DNA from: Camillea tinctor
Lineage: Eukaryota; Ascomycota; Sordariomycetes; Xylariales; Xylariaceae
NCBI GenBank assembly: GCA_022578605.1
Contig: MU394064.1
Span: 248,001-312,000 of the forward strand
Length of the DNA stretch: 64,000 bases
Reading direction: 5' to 3'
The notes below the pieces were generated by a model. It searched no databases and was not told the DNA's origin. It saw only the letters and a program-made list of their open reading frames with translations. The translations under genes and the position numbers were made by a program. Below are positions 25,061 through 35,375 of this stretch, one piece after another (positions within the stretch are counted from its first letter, which is position 1; every line of letters begins with the position of its first letter).

Positions 25061-27307
25061 ATGTCGCCTCCACGCCGTCGTTCGAAGCGCATCGCCTCTG
25101 CTTCCAAGGTAAGTCCTCAAAGTAAACAAACCGCTTCGACGGGTGACATTTCGCCACTGGCAACCAATACCACCACCAAACCTACCAAAACCATACTCAA
25201 ATCCGTCCACCGTTTCTCTGCGCGCACACTACTAACCTCTCGCGCCATGCGTCAACACAAAAAGCGAACCCAGGCATCTCCCGCACCCCAGCTTGAATCT
25301 TTGGCCGAGCACGACGAAGCCCCTGAAGATCAAGGCCAGGAACAGCAGAAACAGCAGAAGCTGCCTACCATCATGTCTTCTCCCGCGCACCACCCAACTA
25401 CGCCATCGTCGGCGACTCCCGTCAAGTTGCCCATGTCCGAAATGCATCCAAGCAAGGTTCACCCGTCTATGGCTGCCCCTTCGTCTGGCTTGAAGCTTGG
25501 CTTTACCGACATTGACTACACCAAGCAGCCATCCAATGAATTACCTGCTGCAGTCCATACTACTCCCTCTAAGACCCCCGCGCCCTCTACTGATTTTACT
25601 TTCCGCCATGAACGACTCGGCGGTGATTTCACGCTGGGCCCGGAAGCCCAGAAGATGATGCAGGAACTCCGCGACGAGGCTGCTATAATCAAAGCTGACT
25701 TGGCCGCCCGCCGCGAGAAGGAGAAAGCAGAAGCTGCAGGTCGCAAGATCGCCACGGCAAAGGGCAAAGCTAGTCGCTTCAGCGCTGCGCACATGGCTGA
25801 ATTCAAGAAGATGGATTCTATCGAGAACCATCCTTCAGCCTTCCGTGCCGCTCCTGGTCGCACTACTCCGATGAAGGCCGGCGTCAAACGAAGCCAGTCG
25901 AAGGCGAACCTCGATGAACCTGATTCGGCACGATCTAAGAAGAGCACTACCCCTCGCCCAGCGCCCAAATCGGCCGAGAAAGCATCTGAGAAGGCACCTG
26001 GGAAGTCAGGAGAGGAGCACCAAGCCTCGTCGAAGCGTGTTCGCCAGCGACTTGAAGATGATGCGACAACCCTTCGACCTGTTGCACGGGACGATTCGGC
26101 GATTCCTCGTCCCAAGAGTAGCGGTAATGATTCCGCCCGCAGCGCCATTCCTCGATCCCAGACTCTCGGTAGTCTCATGACTCCAACCAAATCATCCCTT
26201 GCTCGTCTCGCCGCCCCACAGGCTCTGGCTACAAGCCCTACGAAGTCTCCCACCAAACCCGAGGTTAGCAGCCTCATCAAACCGCCGAGCAAGGTAGATT
26301 TCAGTGCTAGTATTGCTAAGTCACCTGCTAAACCCGAACCGAGTCTGGTGAAATCGGCGACCACAAACAGCCTGAATCTTGAGAGTAATGTTCCTACTAC
26401 CGTGCAGACTCCTGGTCGGTTTGGTAAGATCAAATCGATCCTGAAGAAGCCGATGGGCGGTTCAAGGTTCAAGTCCAACATTCCTCAATTTGCCTCGTCT
26501 ATTCCCAAAACACCCGCGCACCAGAAGTCCACCGATAAGGAGCTGCCTGCTATTCCTGTAACAACTCCTGGACGAAAGATTGGGCGTCGCGTGGACTTCA
26601 CACCGGACACGAAGCAAGTGGACATGACACAGAACTCCCCATCCCCTATCAAGTCTAGTCTCTCGCGATCTTTGGCTGTCTCGAAGCTAGATCTGGGCAA
26701 TAAGTCTCCTGTTACCCAGGGCACGAACAATAAGGATACTAAAGATGAGGTTTCGTATCCCGACCTTTCAGCCTACTGTAGGGATGCCGAGATGGAGCCC
26801 CAGCCTTTACCTCCGTCAATCCCAGGTACCTTCACATTCCGCAGTGACCATACTATTCGCTTTGATGCGACTTCTCCCAACGGTTTCGGCGCTGCTGCTG
26901 GCCAATCCAGCATTCGCCAAGTTAGGGAGTCAATTGCCTCCCCGGTTCGCATGCCGGGTAGCTTTCCCGTTCCACCCTCGAGGTCACCGAACAAAGAGAA
27001 CAAGGATCCTGGTCTGACCTTGGGCATCCCTCACGGCATGTCCAACAAGAAGCGCCACCGGGCTAGCTGGGACGAAGAAGAGGAAGAACAGAAGCATGCG
27101 GCCAAGAAACTACGAAAAGAACCCCCTGCCGAAGGACACGCTGTTGTCGCGCCCCGACTTGCTGCCTCCAAGAGCTCTCCGATCAAGCGATTCGGCGGTT
27201 TCTCTCGGACCCCTAGTCCCCAGAAGACGACAAGTCCTCAGAAGAAGAGAACTGGCATGACCCTCAGCCGACTGAACATGCTCGCTCAACCGAAGCTCCG
27301 GAAATGA
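25061..27307 (+). CDS. disordered, Ser/Pro-rich nuclear-type protein with KEN box
   Basis: Starts MSPPRRRSKRIASASK. A perfect donor (GTAAGT) follows codon 16 at 25109, and a CTAAC branch-like site near 25231 plus a CAG at 25271-25273 give an intron of 165 nt. As 165 is a multiple of three, retention would also stay open (748 residues; 693 if spliced). The rest is low-complexity Ser/Pro/Lys with many SP/TP sites (PTKSPTKP, SRTPSPQKTTSPQKK), basic clusters fit for nuclear import, a short coiled-coil-like helix (EAQKMMQELRDEAAIIKADL), a GRKIGRRVDFTPDTK block and a KEN box (KENKDP, 26993-27001). KEN boxes direct APC/C ubiquitination and SP/TP sites suit CDK control, so a cell-cycle role is a reasonable inference. 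I do not recognise the family and assign no function. Confidence 0.8.
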   Translation: MSPPRRRSKRIASASKVSPQSKQTASTGDISPLATNTTTKPTKTILKSVHRFSARTLLTSRAMRQHKKRTQASPAPQLESLAEHDEAPEDQGQEQQKQQKLPTIMSSPAHHPTTPSSATPVKLPMSEMHPSKVHPSMAAPSSGLKLGFTDIDYTKQPSNELPAAVHTTPSKTPAPSTDFTFRHERLGGDFTLGPEAQKMMQELRDEAAIIKADLAARREKEKAEAAGRKIATAKGKASRFSAAHMAEFKKMDSIENHPSAFRAAPGRTTPMKAGVKRSQSKANLDEPDSARSKKSTTPRPAPKSAEKASEKAPGKSGEEHQASSKRVRQRLEDDATTLRPVARDDSAIPRPKSSGNDSARSAIPRSQTLGSLMTPTKSSLARLAAPQALATSPTKSPTKPEVSSLIKPPSKVDFSASIAKSPAKPEPSLVKSATTNSLNLESNVPTTVQTPGRFGKIKSILKKPMGGSRFKSNIPQFASSIPKTPAHQKSTDKELPAIPVTTPGRKIGRRVDFTPDTKQVDMTQNSPSPIKSSLSRSLAVSKLDLGNKSPVTQGTNNKDTKDEVSYPDLSAYCRDAEMEPQPLPPSIPGTFTFRSDHTIRFDATSPNGFGAAAGQSSIRQVRESIASPVRMPGSFPVPPSRSPNKENKDPGLTLGIPHGMSNKKRHRASWDEEEEEQKHAAKKLRKEPPAEGHAVVAPRLAASKSSPIKRFGGFSRTPSPQKTTSPQKKRTGMTLSRLNMLAQPKLRK

Positions 27308-28463
27308 GAATCTCGTTTTGTATTCTGGTTCGCACAAGTAGGTTGAGTTCGATGATGGCATGATATGATATGGTTCACGATGTTACGCGCAGCATTGCTC
27401 GTACTTTTCTTGCCTGTCTTGCATCTACGTAGACGGAGCATCTGCGCTGGATAAGAAGAAACAATTGCAGAAGCTTTCTGGCGTTACATGTTTTTACCTT
27501 TGAGAACAGGAGACTGGAAACAAAGGGAGGCTAGTAGTGGATTGGGAGATGGATAATTATTCTTTGGCACAACAAAACTCACTGCTAGGCATTGGACAAG
27601 TGTCCTATGTACCTTTACTGTTGGGATCAGATCTGGCACCGATCGCTGTTTTCTCTCTGTAAGAGTAGTAAGATTACTAGTTTGGGGGGAGGTGGTCTTG
27701 TTTGAAATTTGCTTTGATCGGTCTGGTTGGCTGGTTGGCGTTTAATCAGGGGCGAAATGGAGGGGAGTTTCTCGTGAAATAAACCGGCGCTCGATCGTTA
27801 CCTCTGGTCAAGAAAACAAAAAAGTCGGTTGCTTCTATTGTAGGTTTTACAGCTACTACAGCTACTACTACTTTTTTATAGGTAGATTGGTGATGTTTAT
27901 GCATAAGGTTCTGCAATCACTTATGAAGTTTTATTGTGATGTCTAGGGCAGATGGTTGATCATGACATGATATATGATGATATTATACCACTTTTTCTTG
28001 ATATTAACTTATTTATGCTTGGTGGCCAACTCCTTCCTGACATGCCATTGTAACAAGATCGTACTAAACCTATCTTATAGACCTAGGTTATATGGAAAGC
28101 CAGGAACTCTCCCATTCCTAACCTACCTACATTGTCTCACCTCTGTTTACACGATTTCAAAACAACATAATACTTATAGCATAGCAGGCTCATGCCATTC
28201 TTTCAGGACTACTAGACGAGATTTCGAAGCTGAATATTCCTTAGTCACTCGTTTTTCTTTTTTCCGTCTTCGACAAGTATTAGTCCAAACACTAACAGCA
28301 TTCGTTCTGCTACCGGCTCTTTTTGCGACAGCCATGATATACTAAGACTTCAGTATTAATTCCAGGTATCGAATTATAACCACTACCCACCTACACATCA
28401 CTACTCTCCTCCACGACAACCACCTATCTACCTACCTACCTACCTACCCACCCAACATCCCCC
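27308..28463. other. intergenic between two plus-strand genes
   Basis: 3' flank of the KEN-box gene and promoter of the LIM gene. Repeated CTACTACAG-type words at about 27850 and a CCTA microsatellite at about 28430-28450 just before the LIM start. No gene recognised. Confidence 0.5.
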
Positions 28464-30154
28464 ATGCCACCCCCCTCCACACCCCCACCCCAAGCAACCC
28501 CATCGTCCTCACCACAACTACCAGAGCCCTCGTCAACCAACAACAACAGCAACAACCCACTCTTCACCTGCACCTTCTGCTGGCACGTCTCCTCGGGCCC
28601 ACCCCGCGTCCTCGGCCGCCGCTCCGCCCGCCTCGCCTGCGACCGCTGCTACACGGCCCTCCTCGACCTCGCCGTTTGCTAGGCGTGCGGCGAGCTCGTG
28701 TTCCGCGGCGACGAGGCCGTGAGCCTGGGCTGGTGCTTCTGGCACCGCGCGTGCTACGGCTGCCTGCTCTGCGGCAACCGGGCCGTGGTCACGGGGCCCA
28801 GGGTCGGGGAGCTGTTTTGTGATGGGGATGAGGGGGGTGAGGGAGAGGGGGAGAGTAGGGGAAAGGAAATAGAGGATATCCCCATGTGCGGACATTGCGT
28901 CGTCGCGTGCGAGGTGGAGACCCTCGATCGCGAGCAGGTCGCGCAGAGGGCGCTGGGGAGCATGGATAAGGTGGATGGGGGGCTGAGCCGGAAGAGGTGG
29001 GAGAGGAGGGCGGAGGGCGGCGGTGATGGTGGCGCGGTCGTGAGTCGGAAGGCTACGGGCGCGATTAGGCGGGTTCCGGGGAAGATATCCAGGGCCGTTG
29101 GGGTGAGTTTCGACGAATCTCCCCCTTTTGGGTCTTGACTGACTTTGCATAGGGACTCTCGGCGCGCTACCAACAACAACCACCGCAGTCTTCTTCGCCT
29201 CACGATCGGAATCCATACCCGTCTCAAATCTCAGGCGATGGCCAAACGGGCTCAAGCGAGAGCAACCTGCACTACGTCGCATCCCCCGACTCTACTATCT
29301 ACGTCTCCATCTTCGACCCCATCAACGGACCGACCTTCAAGCCCAGCCCCACGAAGCCCATCCCGCGATGGATGCAAATGCTCCCCGGCCAGCGGAGCGC
29401 GCACCGCAACCGGGAGCCGAGACCGCACTCCGTCCTCGACACCCACTTCCGGCCCCCCTCGTCGACCATATCTGTTAAGACCCCCCCGCACACTATACCC
29501 TGCCCTACCCCCACAACCGACGCCCACCCAGCTCCCGCCCCTGCAGCATCAACGTCCCCCGCCCCGCGCAGACAAAGCCTCTTCCGCCGCCGCAAGTCGC
29601 GCGACTCCCCGAGCTCGCACTACGACATCGAAACGGCGCCCACGCCCTTCAGGGGGCACTCGCACGTTGCCGACGAGCCCCTCCGGCGGCCCCTATCGCG
29701 GCGGCCGCACGATGACTCCTCCTCCCCCTGCACCGACAATGCGCACGCGCCCGCCCCGCATTCCTCGCCACCCCCAGCCGCCCATCCAGAGAAACGGAAC
29801 TCTCCCCCGGCCTTTTCTACCGCCGACGTATCCGAACACAGGAGAACGTCGCCCCCGCTCACGGACCAGATTAGGGCTTATCTGCGGCGCTGCACGCCGC
29901 CCGCGCAGTCGACCGAGTTCCTCTCGCTGTACCGGCCTGGAGCGGGAGCGGGAGCGGAGGAGTACGGGCTTAGCGCGGCGGTGCCCGGGAGAGGGAGGGC
30001 GAGGGTGGTGGGTGGTGGGCGGAGGGGCGTGGAGAGGAAGCTGAGGGAGGGGGAGGGGGAGGGGGGAGCGGAGGGGAGGAGGGAAGAGAGGTGGATGGTG
30101 GTACGGGATGAGTTGAAGAGTAAAATACTTGGGGGGAGCGGGGATGGGGTTTAA
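28464..30154 (+). CDS. LIM-type zinc-finger protein interrupted by one in-frame TAG
   Basis: Two exons, 28464-29102 and 29153-30154. The intron has a GTGAGT donor and CATAG acceptor and is phase 0, with a TTGACTGAC branch-like stretch. Apart from one TAG at 28680-28682 (codon 73) the model reads about 546 codons. The N-terminus is Pro/Ser-rich, then zinc-ligand pairs C36-x2-C39 and C59-x2-C62, then C72-stop-A-C75, ELVFRGDE, a WHRAC (H-x2-C) and GCLLC: the LIM arrangement. The TAG sits inside a C-x2-C pair, at a position where I recall related proteins having Trp. Exon 2 begins GLSARYQQQ, has a block SPDSTIYVSIFDPINGP, and continues Pro/Ser/Arg-rich to a basic C-terminus. LIM domains mediate protein-protein contacts. 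No plausible intron removes the TAG. It could be a recent nonsense mutation, a sequencing error, or a recoded codon (see findings). Confidence 0.75.
28668..28694 (+). other. perfect hairpin centred on the A of the in-frame TAG
   Basis: Arms CTCGCCG (28668-28674) and CGGCGAG (28688-28694) are exact reverse complements around a 13-nt loop. The middle base of the loop, 28681, is the A of the TAG. Inside the loop GC (28678-28679) can pair with GC (28683-28684), leaving TAG as the terminal triloop. The structure would form in the mRNA. Chance is possible, as the stretch is very GC-rich. Confidence 0.6.
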
Positions 30155-30847
30155 TGGTGATGGGATTGATGGCTGGGGCAGGGGAGAGAGATAGGGGGAT
30201 AAAGGGGGGAGGGTGGAAGGGGGTAGTAGGGTTAATTGTATGTTTATAAGGTAGATTAAAGTCTGGAAATTGAGATTGGTGTGGATGAATATGACTTTAT
30301 ATTGACTAGCGATTTGGAGGATATTTCATATGAATTACTTTACAAATTTTTGTTCTTTTTCTTCTTTCGAGCATATGATTATCCTGTGCGCATGCATAGA
30401 ACCCAGGAGCCAGACTAGTTACACTTCTACACTAGATGGCACGCCTATATATCCGAAATTTTCATTCTATCATCCATCTCCTTGCCCTAGGTGTACTTAT
30501 CTAACCTATCTAATACCCCTACCATAGGTTGATCTCAGCAGGCCTTTGGATGAATGATAAATAAGATAGATTTCGATATATCTCTGCACTTCTTTAGGAA
30601 ACCTATGAGATAGTAAAAGGAGACGAAAATTCAAGTCATTGATCCCAACACCCCTAACTAACTAAGCTAACGACAATAAGGTATCATAGCACTGTCTCTT
30701 TGTTCTGTGTATTTTCCTCATATCCTCTCCACCACGGTATTACGATTACTCGCCAATCCGCCCCCTTGTCCCCTTTGAAACCAAACCCCCATGCTAACGA
30801 GAGTCATTACATCCAGCCTGCATGTATGTAGTTAATGCTCATGCGGC
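30155..30847. other. intergenic between convergent genes
   Basis: 3' flanks of the LIM gene and of the small membrane-protein gene. G-rich at the left, then A/T-rich. No gene recognised. Confidence 0.55.
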
Positions 30848-31216
30848 CTATGTCGACTTGTTCTTCAAGGCGGCGACCTGGCGTTGCTGCGCGAACAGCA
30901 GATACGCAAGCACACCGGCGGCGAGGGTGCCGAGGAGGAAGAAATTGTCTGTTGTGATGGTTGATACGGTGGTCAGCTGACGTTTGGGTAGAGTGAGGGA
31001 ATGGTATGGAAGGGGGGGGGGGGGGGTGAGAAAGGGGGATGGATACTCACGAATCGCAAAGCCGAGCGTGCCCTCGACAAAGTTTGCAAAGCCCTGGAAG
31101 ACACCGAGGATGGCGCTCAGCACCCACTGGAAGAAGTGGACTATCGCGCCGATGATGCCCTGGATCAGTTCCACGACCGATTCGAAGAGGTGGCTTATTC
31201 CCGATGTGATGCCCAT
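30848..31216 (-). CDS. small two-segment membrane protein, 88 residues
   Basis: Two exons, 31216-31051 and 30948-30848, with GTGAGT donor and CAACAG acceptor; 267 nt in total. Exon 1 starts MGITSGISHLFES and is a long amphipathic/hydrophobic stretch (VVELIQGIIGAIVHFFQW...), ending VEGTLGFAI. The join gives HNFF, then a clear membrane helix (FLLGTLAAGVLAYLLFA) and a short basic tail QQRQVAALKNKST. I recall similar short proteins as widespread in filamentous fungi, without known function. The intron carries a run of about 17 G, a likely slippage site. The ends and frame look sound; the function is unknown. Confidence 0.75.
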   Translation of the reverse strand: MGITSGISHLFESVVELIQGIIGAIVHFFQWVLSAILGVFQGFANFVEGTLGFAIREYPSPFLTPPPPLPYHSLTLPKRQLTTVSTITTDNFFLLGTLAAGVLAYLLFAQQRQVAALKNKST

Positions 31217-32279
31217 GGTTGCTGGTTTTTTGCTCTTTTTCTTTTCCCTTTTAAAGATGACTAGTTTCGGTAGTTGTTGATAGTATAGAAAAGTGAATAG
31301 ACGGATGGGGGTATGTGTGGTTTGCCTAGGGTGTAGTGTGGCTTTTGTAGAAGATGTTATAAGTATGAGTATGATGTAAGAGGTAAGTCGAGCTTCTCTT
31401 TATATCACCGATGTTCAAAGAAAAACCTGAATACTGATTCTGGTGCCTAGTGTAGTAGAAAACCCAAGTAGGCATATAGCCTTATGACAGGCTTACACGA
31501 CTTAGACTTACATGATGTTGATACATGCGCCACATATTTTTCTTAACAAGATATACGTCAACAACACATAATCGCACCAGCGTATGGTCAGGTACCTAAA
31601 CTAATGTGTCTACTTACCTATTCGCCCCGTAGCAAAAGCTCCGGGGGAAGAAAGTAGAAATGACGGGGCTGCTCCTACATCGTGATCGTGTACTACCGAA
31701 CCACAGAGCCTTGACAAAGAGAGAGTAAATAATGATGACGTCACGGTTTGTAGGTGCTGATGATGACGGAATGGACCCTGAGGCACCGGTGTGGTGGCTA
31801 TCCGCACATATGGGTCCCCCGGTCCGCTGTGGATACTTTTCATAGCATGGGTGGTGGGGCCCTGATGGACCGGACTGTCGGCGAGGAAAATCTGAATTTG
31901 ACCAATGATAGCTTCGCAGCCGGACTTATACAGGTAGTAAATGCTGACTTATATTCATTCCATTCAACTAACATAATAGCTTCTAACTTGAATTGTCTCA
32001 AACAGAAGCTTCACTCCAATTTTCTATTGTTCGTTCATAGAAGCTACACAAGAATAGAACCACACTTGGGACTCAAAGGACCTTTTCTAGAAATCTCACC
32101 CCTGAACCATTATGAATTCACAACTCTCTATTTTATAATAAACAAGGATTTACAACCAATATACTCTGAAATATTTGCAGCCCTGCATACACACCTCTTT
32201 ATTGTTTGCACCGGTAACATAATAATGCGTAACTACGCTAGAACGTTCCCCAATCATCGCCCTGATTATCCTAAACTCC
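31217..32279. other. intergenic, including promoter of the small membrane-protein gene
   Basis: The 31754-32296 frame on the plus strand stays open for 180 codons, but it runs into the last exon of the minus-strand dehydrogenase, lacks motifs and is A/T-rich; I do not call it. Nothing else seen. Confidence 0.5.
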
Positions 32280-33400
32280 CTACTTTAAGAACCTGATGGT
32301 ATCCGGCTGCCTCCCATCACCCACGCTGAGGCTGAGCTCCTTCAGCTCATCGAGGAGCTTCCTATTTTCCTCGAGGTCCTTCGTGATCAGGCTGTAAGAG
32401 TCCGATCCCAGGGGCACCCTGATAGGTATCCTCTGCCCCCGGCTCACGATGTGATACATAGCTGCGGCTATCTCCTGCGGCTTCGCCCACGTCTTGTGAT
32501 TATCCTCGTTCACAACGTAGGCTAGCAGCTGGTTCGTCGGGTAGCTCGGGTCGGCGTAGGCCGGGTGCCGCTTGGCCATGTGCTGCAGCGATGTGGTCGC
32601 GTAGTTGGTCTTCACGCCGCCGGGCTCAATGTTGCATAGGTGGACTGTAATGTGTGAGTGGTATATTTATATACATATACGAAAAGGAGTATGTAAAGGG
32701 GGTGGGTGGGGTGTGTATCGGAGTGGAATAGGAGACTTAGTACTTACTGTTCCAAGCGCTGGGCAGCTCCTTCGCCACGGCCTCAGTGAACCCTTCCATA
32801 GCGAACTTACTCGCGTGGTAGAACGCACCGCCCGCGAACCCAGACCAGCCGCCCACGGAGCTCACGTTCAAGATCACTCCTCCCTGCTGCCCGCCGCTCT
32901 TCGGGTTCTCGTCGCGCATGATCCCGAGCGCGCGCTTGGTCACGTCGACCATGCCCCAGAAGTTGGTGTCGAGGAGGGCCCGCGCCTCGGCATCTCCCGC
33001 CGCCTCGGTGTCACCCTCGAGCGTGTAGCCCGCGTTATTGACCACCACATCGATGCGTCCGAACTTAGCTAGCGCTGCGTCAAGCGCCGCGTCAATGGAC
33101 GCACGTAATGTTACGTCTACTTCTAGCTTCAGCACTCGGTCTTCACTACCAGCTGGGAAACCTGAAAGCGAGGAAAGTTTGCGCGCCGTGGCTACGATGC
33201 GGTTTTTGGGCGTCTCGGCGACGAGGTGTGCGAGGGCTTGACCGATGCCCGAGGAGCAGCCGGTTACTGTTATATGAGAATGGGACGGTTAGCGAGGGAT
33301 TAGGAACACAAAAGGGGCGAGGAAAGTGAAGGATGGTTTACTAACTGAACCACACAGCATCGGCGGGGAGATGATAAGGTTTGGTGTTGGGGGCTTCCAT
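32280..33400 (-). CDS. short-chain dehydrogenase/reductase, classical type
   Basis: Three exons on the minus strand: 33400-33346, 33266-32748 and 32644-32280; 939 nt, 312 residues. Exon 1 is MEAPNTKPYHLPADAVWF. The junction restores the NAD(P)-binding motif ITGCSSGIG (about residues 19-27). Then follow NNAGY, the catalytic Ser in NVSSVGG, and the Tyr-Lys pair in YHASK, then IEPGGVKTNY. All features of an active Rossmann-fold oxidoreductase are present. No signal peptide or membrane helix. The substrate cannot be read from sequence; the length and PGGVKT motif resemble fungal retinol-/hydroxysteroid-dehydrogenase-like proteins. It reads away from the damaged-gene patch to its right. Confidence 0.92.
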
Positions 33401-34605
33401 TTCGATTCACTTATAGAAATTTTGGATAGGAGATTATTTTGGTGGATGATACACTCTTGGATAGGCCTACATCTGCCTGTATGTCGACACGATATTTATA
33501 ATCTTAAGGTTTAAGCTTGCTATTTCCTATATATTTCCTATGGTACCTGGAGATTTATACGAGCAAGCCAATCATCTTGAATTGCTCAATTACTCGTCTA
33601 CCTCTTGACTATATCTGAAGGCTCATCATACGTAATACCGTAGATGAGATATCAGACCCGGTCGTTGTGCAGAAGCTCCTAGCAGCCTTACTAATTACGA
33701 TGTATGGTATACCGGACGTCGTCGTCATGCAGGGCTACGGATACCTCTCTTAAGTCCTCATGGTTACATTAAGTCCGTCTTTTAGCTCCGGGAGCATGGT
33801 ACTATGATCGTGCGCCTGGTCCACGCTTGAATATCCCGGGGCGCTCTAGATTACCAAAAACCCTCCGTTGTTCATCCGAGCTGATAGCGACTACGGAACT
33901 CTATGGTGTTATTTTAGGCTGTGGATATATGTTATGGGAGTTGATATCTCCGTGGTTGTAAGAAGGTATCTCGTATATGGGAGGTAATATACTGTCACGG
34001 CGGACCTAAGAAAAAACTTAGGTACCTAGGTAATCGCGTTGCTATTGTTGTTGTGCGAGGAACTAGAACTACGACTACTTTCGATACCATTAGATGTACA
34101 TAGGACGTTTCTTAATCTATGTAATTTATGATCTATTATCTCTGATATGTATTGGGATCAGTCATTATTATATATACACACGCATGTGTATCATGGTTGG
34201 CTATGAGAAGCAAGAGATATCAAGGAGCCCGCAAAAATGCTAATACTGTAGATTTAAGAAAGCTAGCTCATCAAATACGTGTTAGTTAACAGAATATTCA
34301 GTGTAATCACCACGAAAAGCATGAAAAGGATGTTTATGATACTATAAAGGTCCCGGATTGTCTTTCCCCCAGGTTTACCAACCAATCTAAAGTTGTGACT
34401 AGGGCTATATATTCCCATCCCTTTTGGAATTTCCCATTTCCCGTATGCTTCCATGGGAAGTAGTGCCCCCCCCCTAATACCAGTAGTCCTGCTACATATG
34501 AAGGCTTATAGTAGACTTAGAAAACCGATCATCACTTCTTTCACACCACTTCACCCCAGACATATATGTAGAACCCGTTAACCCGTGAGCCCACAGAGTT
34601 GAATG
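33401..34605. other. intergenic, A/T-rich
   Basis: Promoter side of the dehydrogenase and 3' flank of the NACHT-WD40 remnant. No open frame of note on either strand. Confidence 0.55.
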
Positions 34606-35375
34606 TTATGTAGAATTGGGAAAGAGCTTTTTCAGCTTTGTGTTCGCATCGTCAGAAAACCTGAATAGCAAGACTTGGCCTGAATCACAGCCTATTACAA
34701 CACTATGGTCTTGCACTAAACAAGTGTAAGACCTCACGTTCCCTGGTTGATATTGTTCAGGAAGGTAGATTAAATTCTGGTTCTTCCAGGTAATCCACCG
34801 ACCTCTACTGTCGATTCCAAATGGGGCATGCTCCGATAGAAATCACCAACACTGTTGAAGCTTTCCCGGCCGGTGATATGAAACTTCGAGCTTAAGTGAT
34901 GACTGAGTGTCCGTTGGTACTTGAGTATGTGAGAATTCAAGGTTTTGACAACGGACAGGGCATCTTCTTGCTTGGATCTCTCAGTATCCGCAAAGTGAAA
35001 GGCGACTATGGGGTGGATCAAGGTGTGTGGTTGCTTGTTAGGCTCCAATAGCTTCGATGCAACCGCATGCAAAAGCATCGTCTTGCCTGTGCCATGATCA
35101 CCATGCACCCAAAACACGCCGCATTTGTTTTCAATGCTCTAGTCAAGAAAGCGGTTGTATTCTGGAGTCGTTAGTGCCCACTCGTAGATGAGGTGGAGCG
35201 TGTTGCCTTTGTTGCTCTGTGGACAGGGACCTGGCTGATTATCCTCTATCCAGGAATTCATTGCTTCCCTTATGACCTTCAAATTCGAGACAGGACCATG
35301 TAATAACTTAACCAATAGCTCATCAAGATTAGGTTCTTGAGATGTAGAAGAGTCGAATGTCTTGTCAGTGGATGC
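34606..35375 (-). pseudogene. NACHT-WD40 (NLR-type) remnant with nonsense codon and internal deletion
   Basis: From an acceptor-like site (CACGTAG|GC) at 35375, the minus strand reads a linker (EAMNSWIEDN..., ALTTPEYNRFLD), a TAG at 35141-35139, then the P-loop region VFWVHGDHGTGKTMLL and more NACHT sequence to about GDFYRSMPH. At about 34815-34830 the frame switches and the text jumps to the last blade of a WD40 propeller: SRGRWITWKNQNLIYLPEQY, then VVIGCDSGQVLLFRF and a stop at 34608-34606. In intact proteins a full NTPase and many WD40 repeats lie between these blocks, so roughly the whole middle of the gene is missing. Fungal NACHT-WD40 proteins act in non-self recognition. The TAG replaces a residue that is probably Trp. 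No N-terminal effector domain was found upstream. Confidence 0.75.

Noticed and set aside
25516..26481. 321-codon minus-strand frame over the KEN-box gene
   Set aside because: Shadow of the plus-strand gene, with no motif and no splice support.
28680..28682. Explaining the LIM-gene TAG by an intron
   Set aside because: GCTAG is a fair acceptor, but the only upstream GT donors within 100 nt are poor (GTCTCC, GTCCTC), and using them would delete the zinc-ligand pair at C59/C62.
31754..32296. 180-codon plus-strand frame
   Set aside because: Ends inside the dehydrogenase last exon on the other strand, with no motif and A/T-driven composition.
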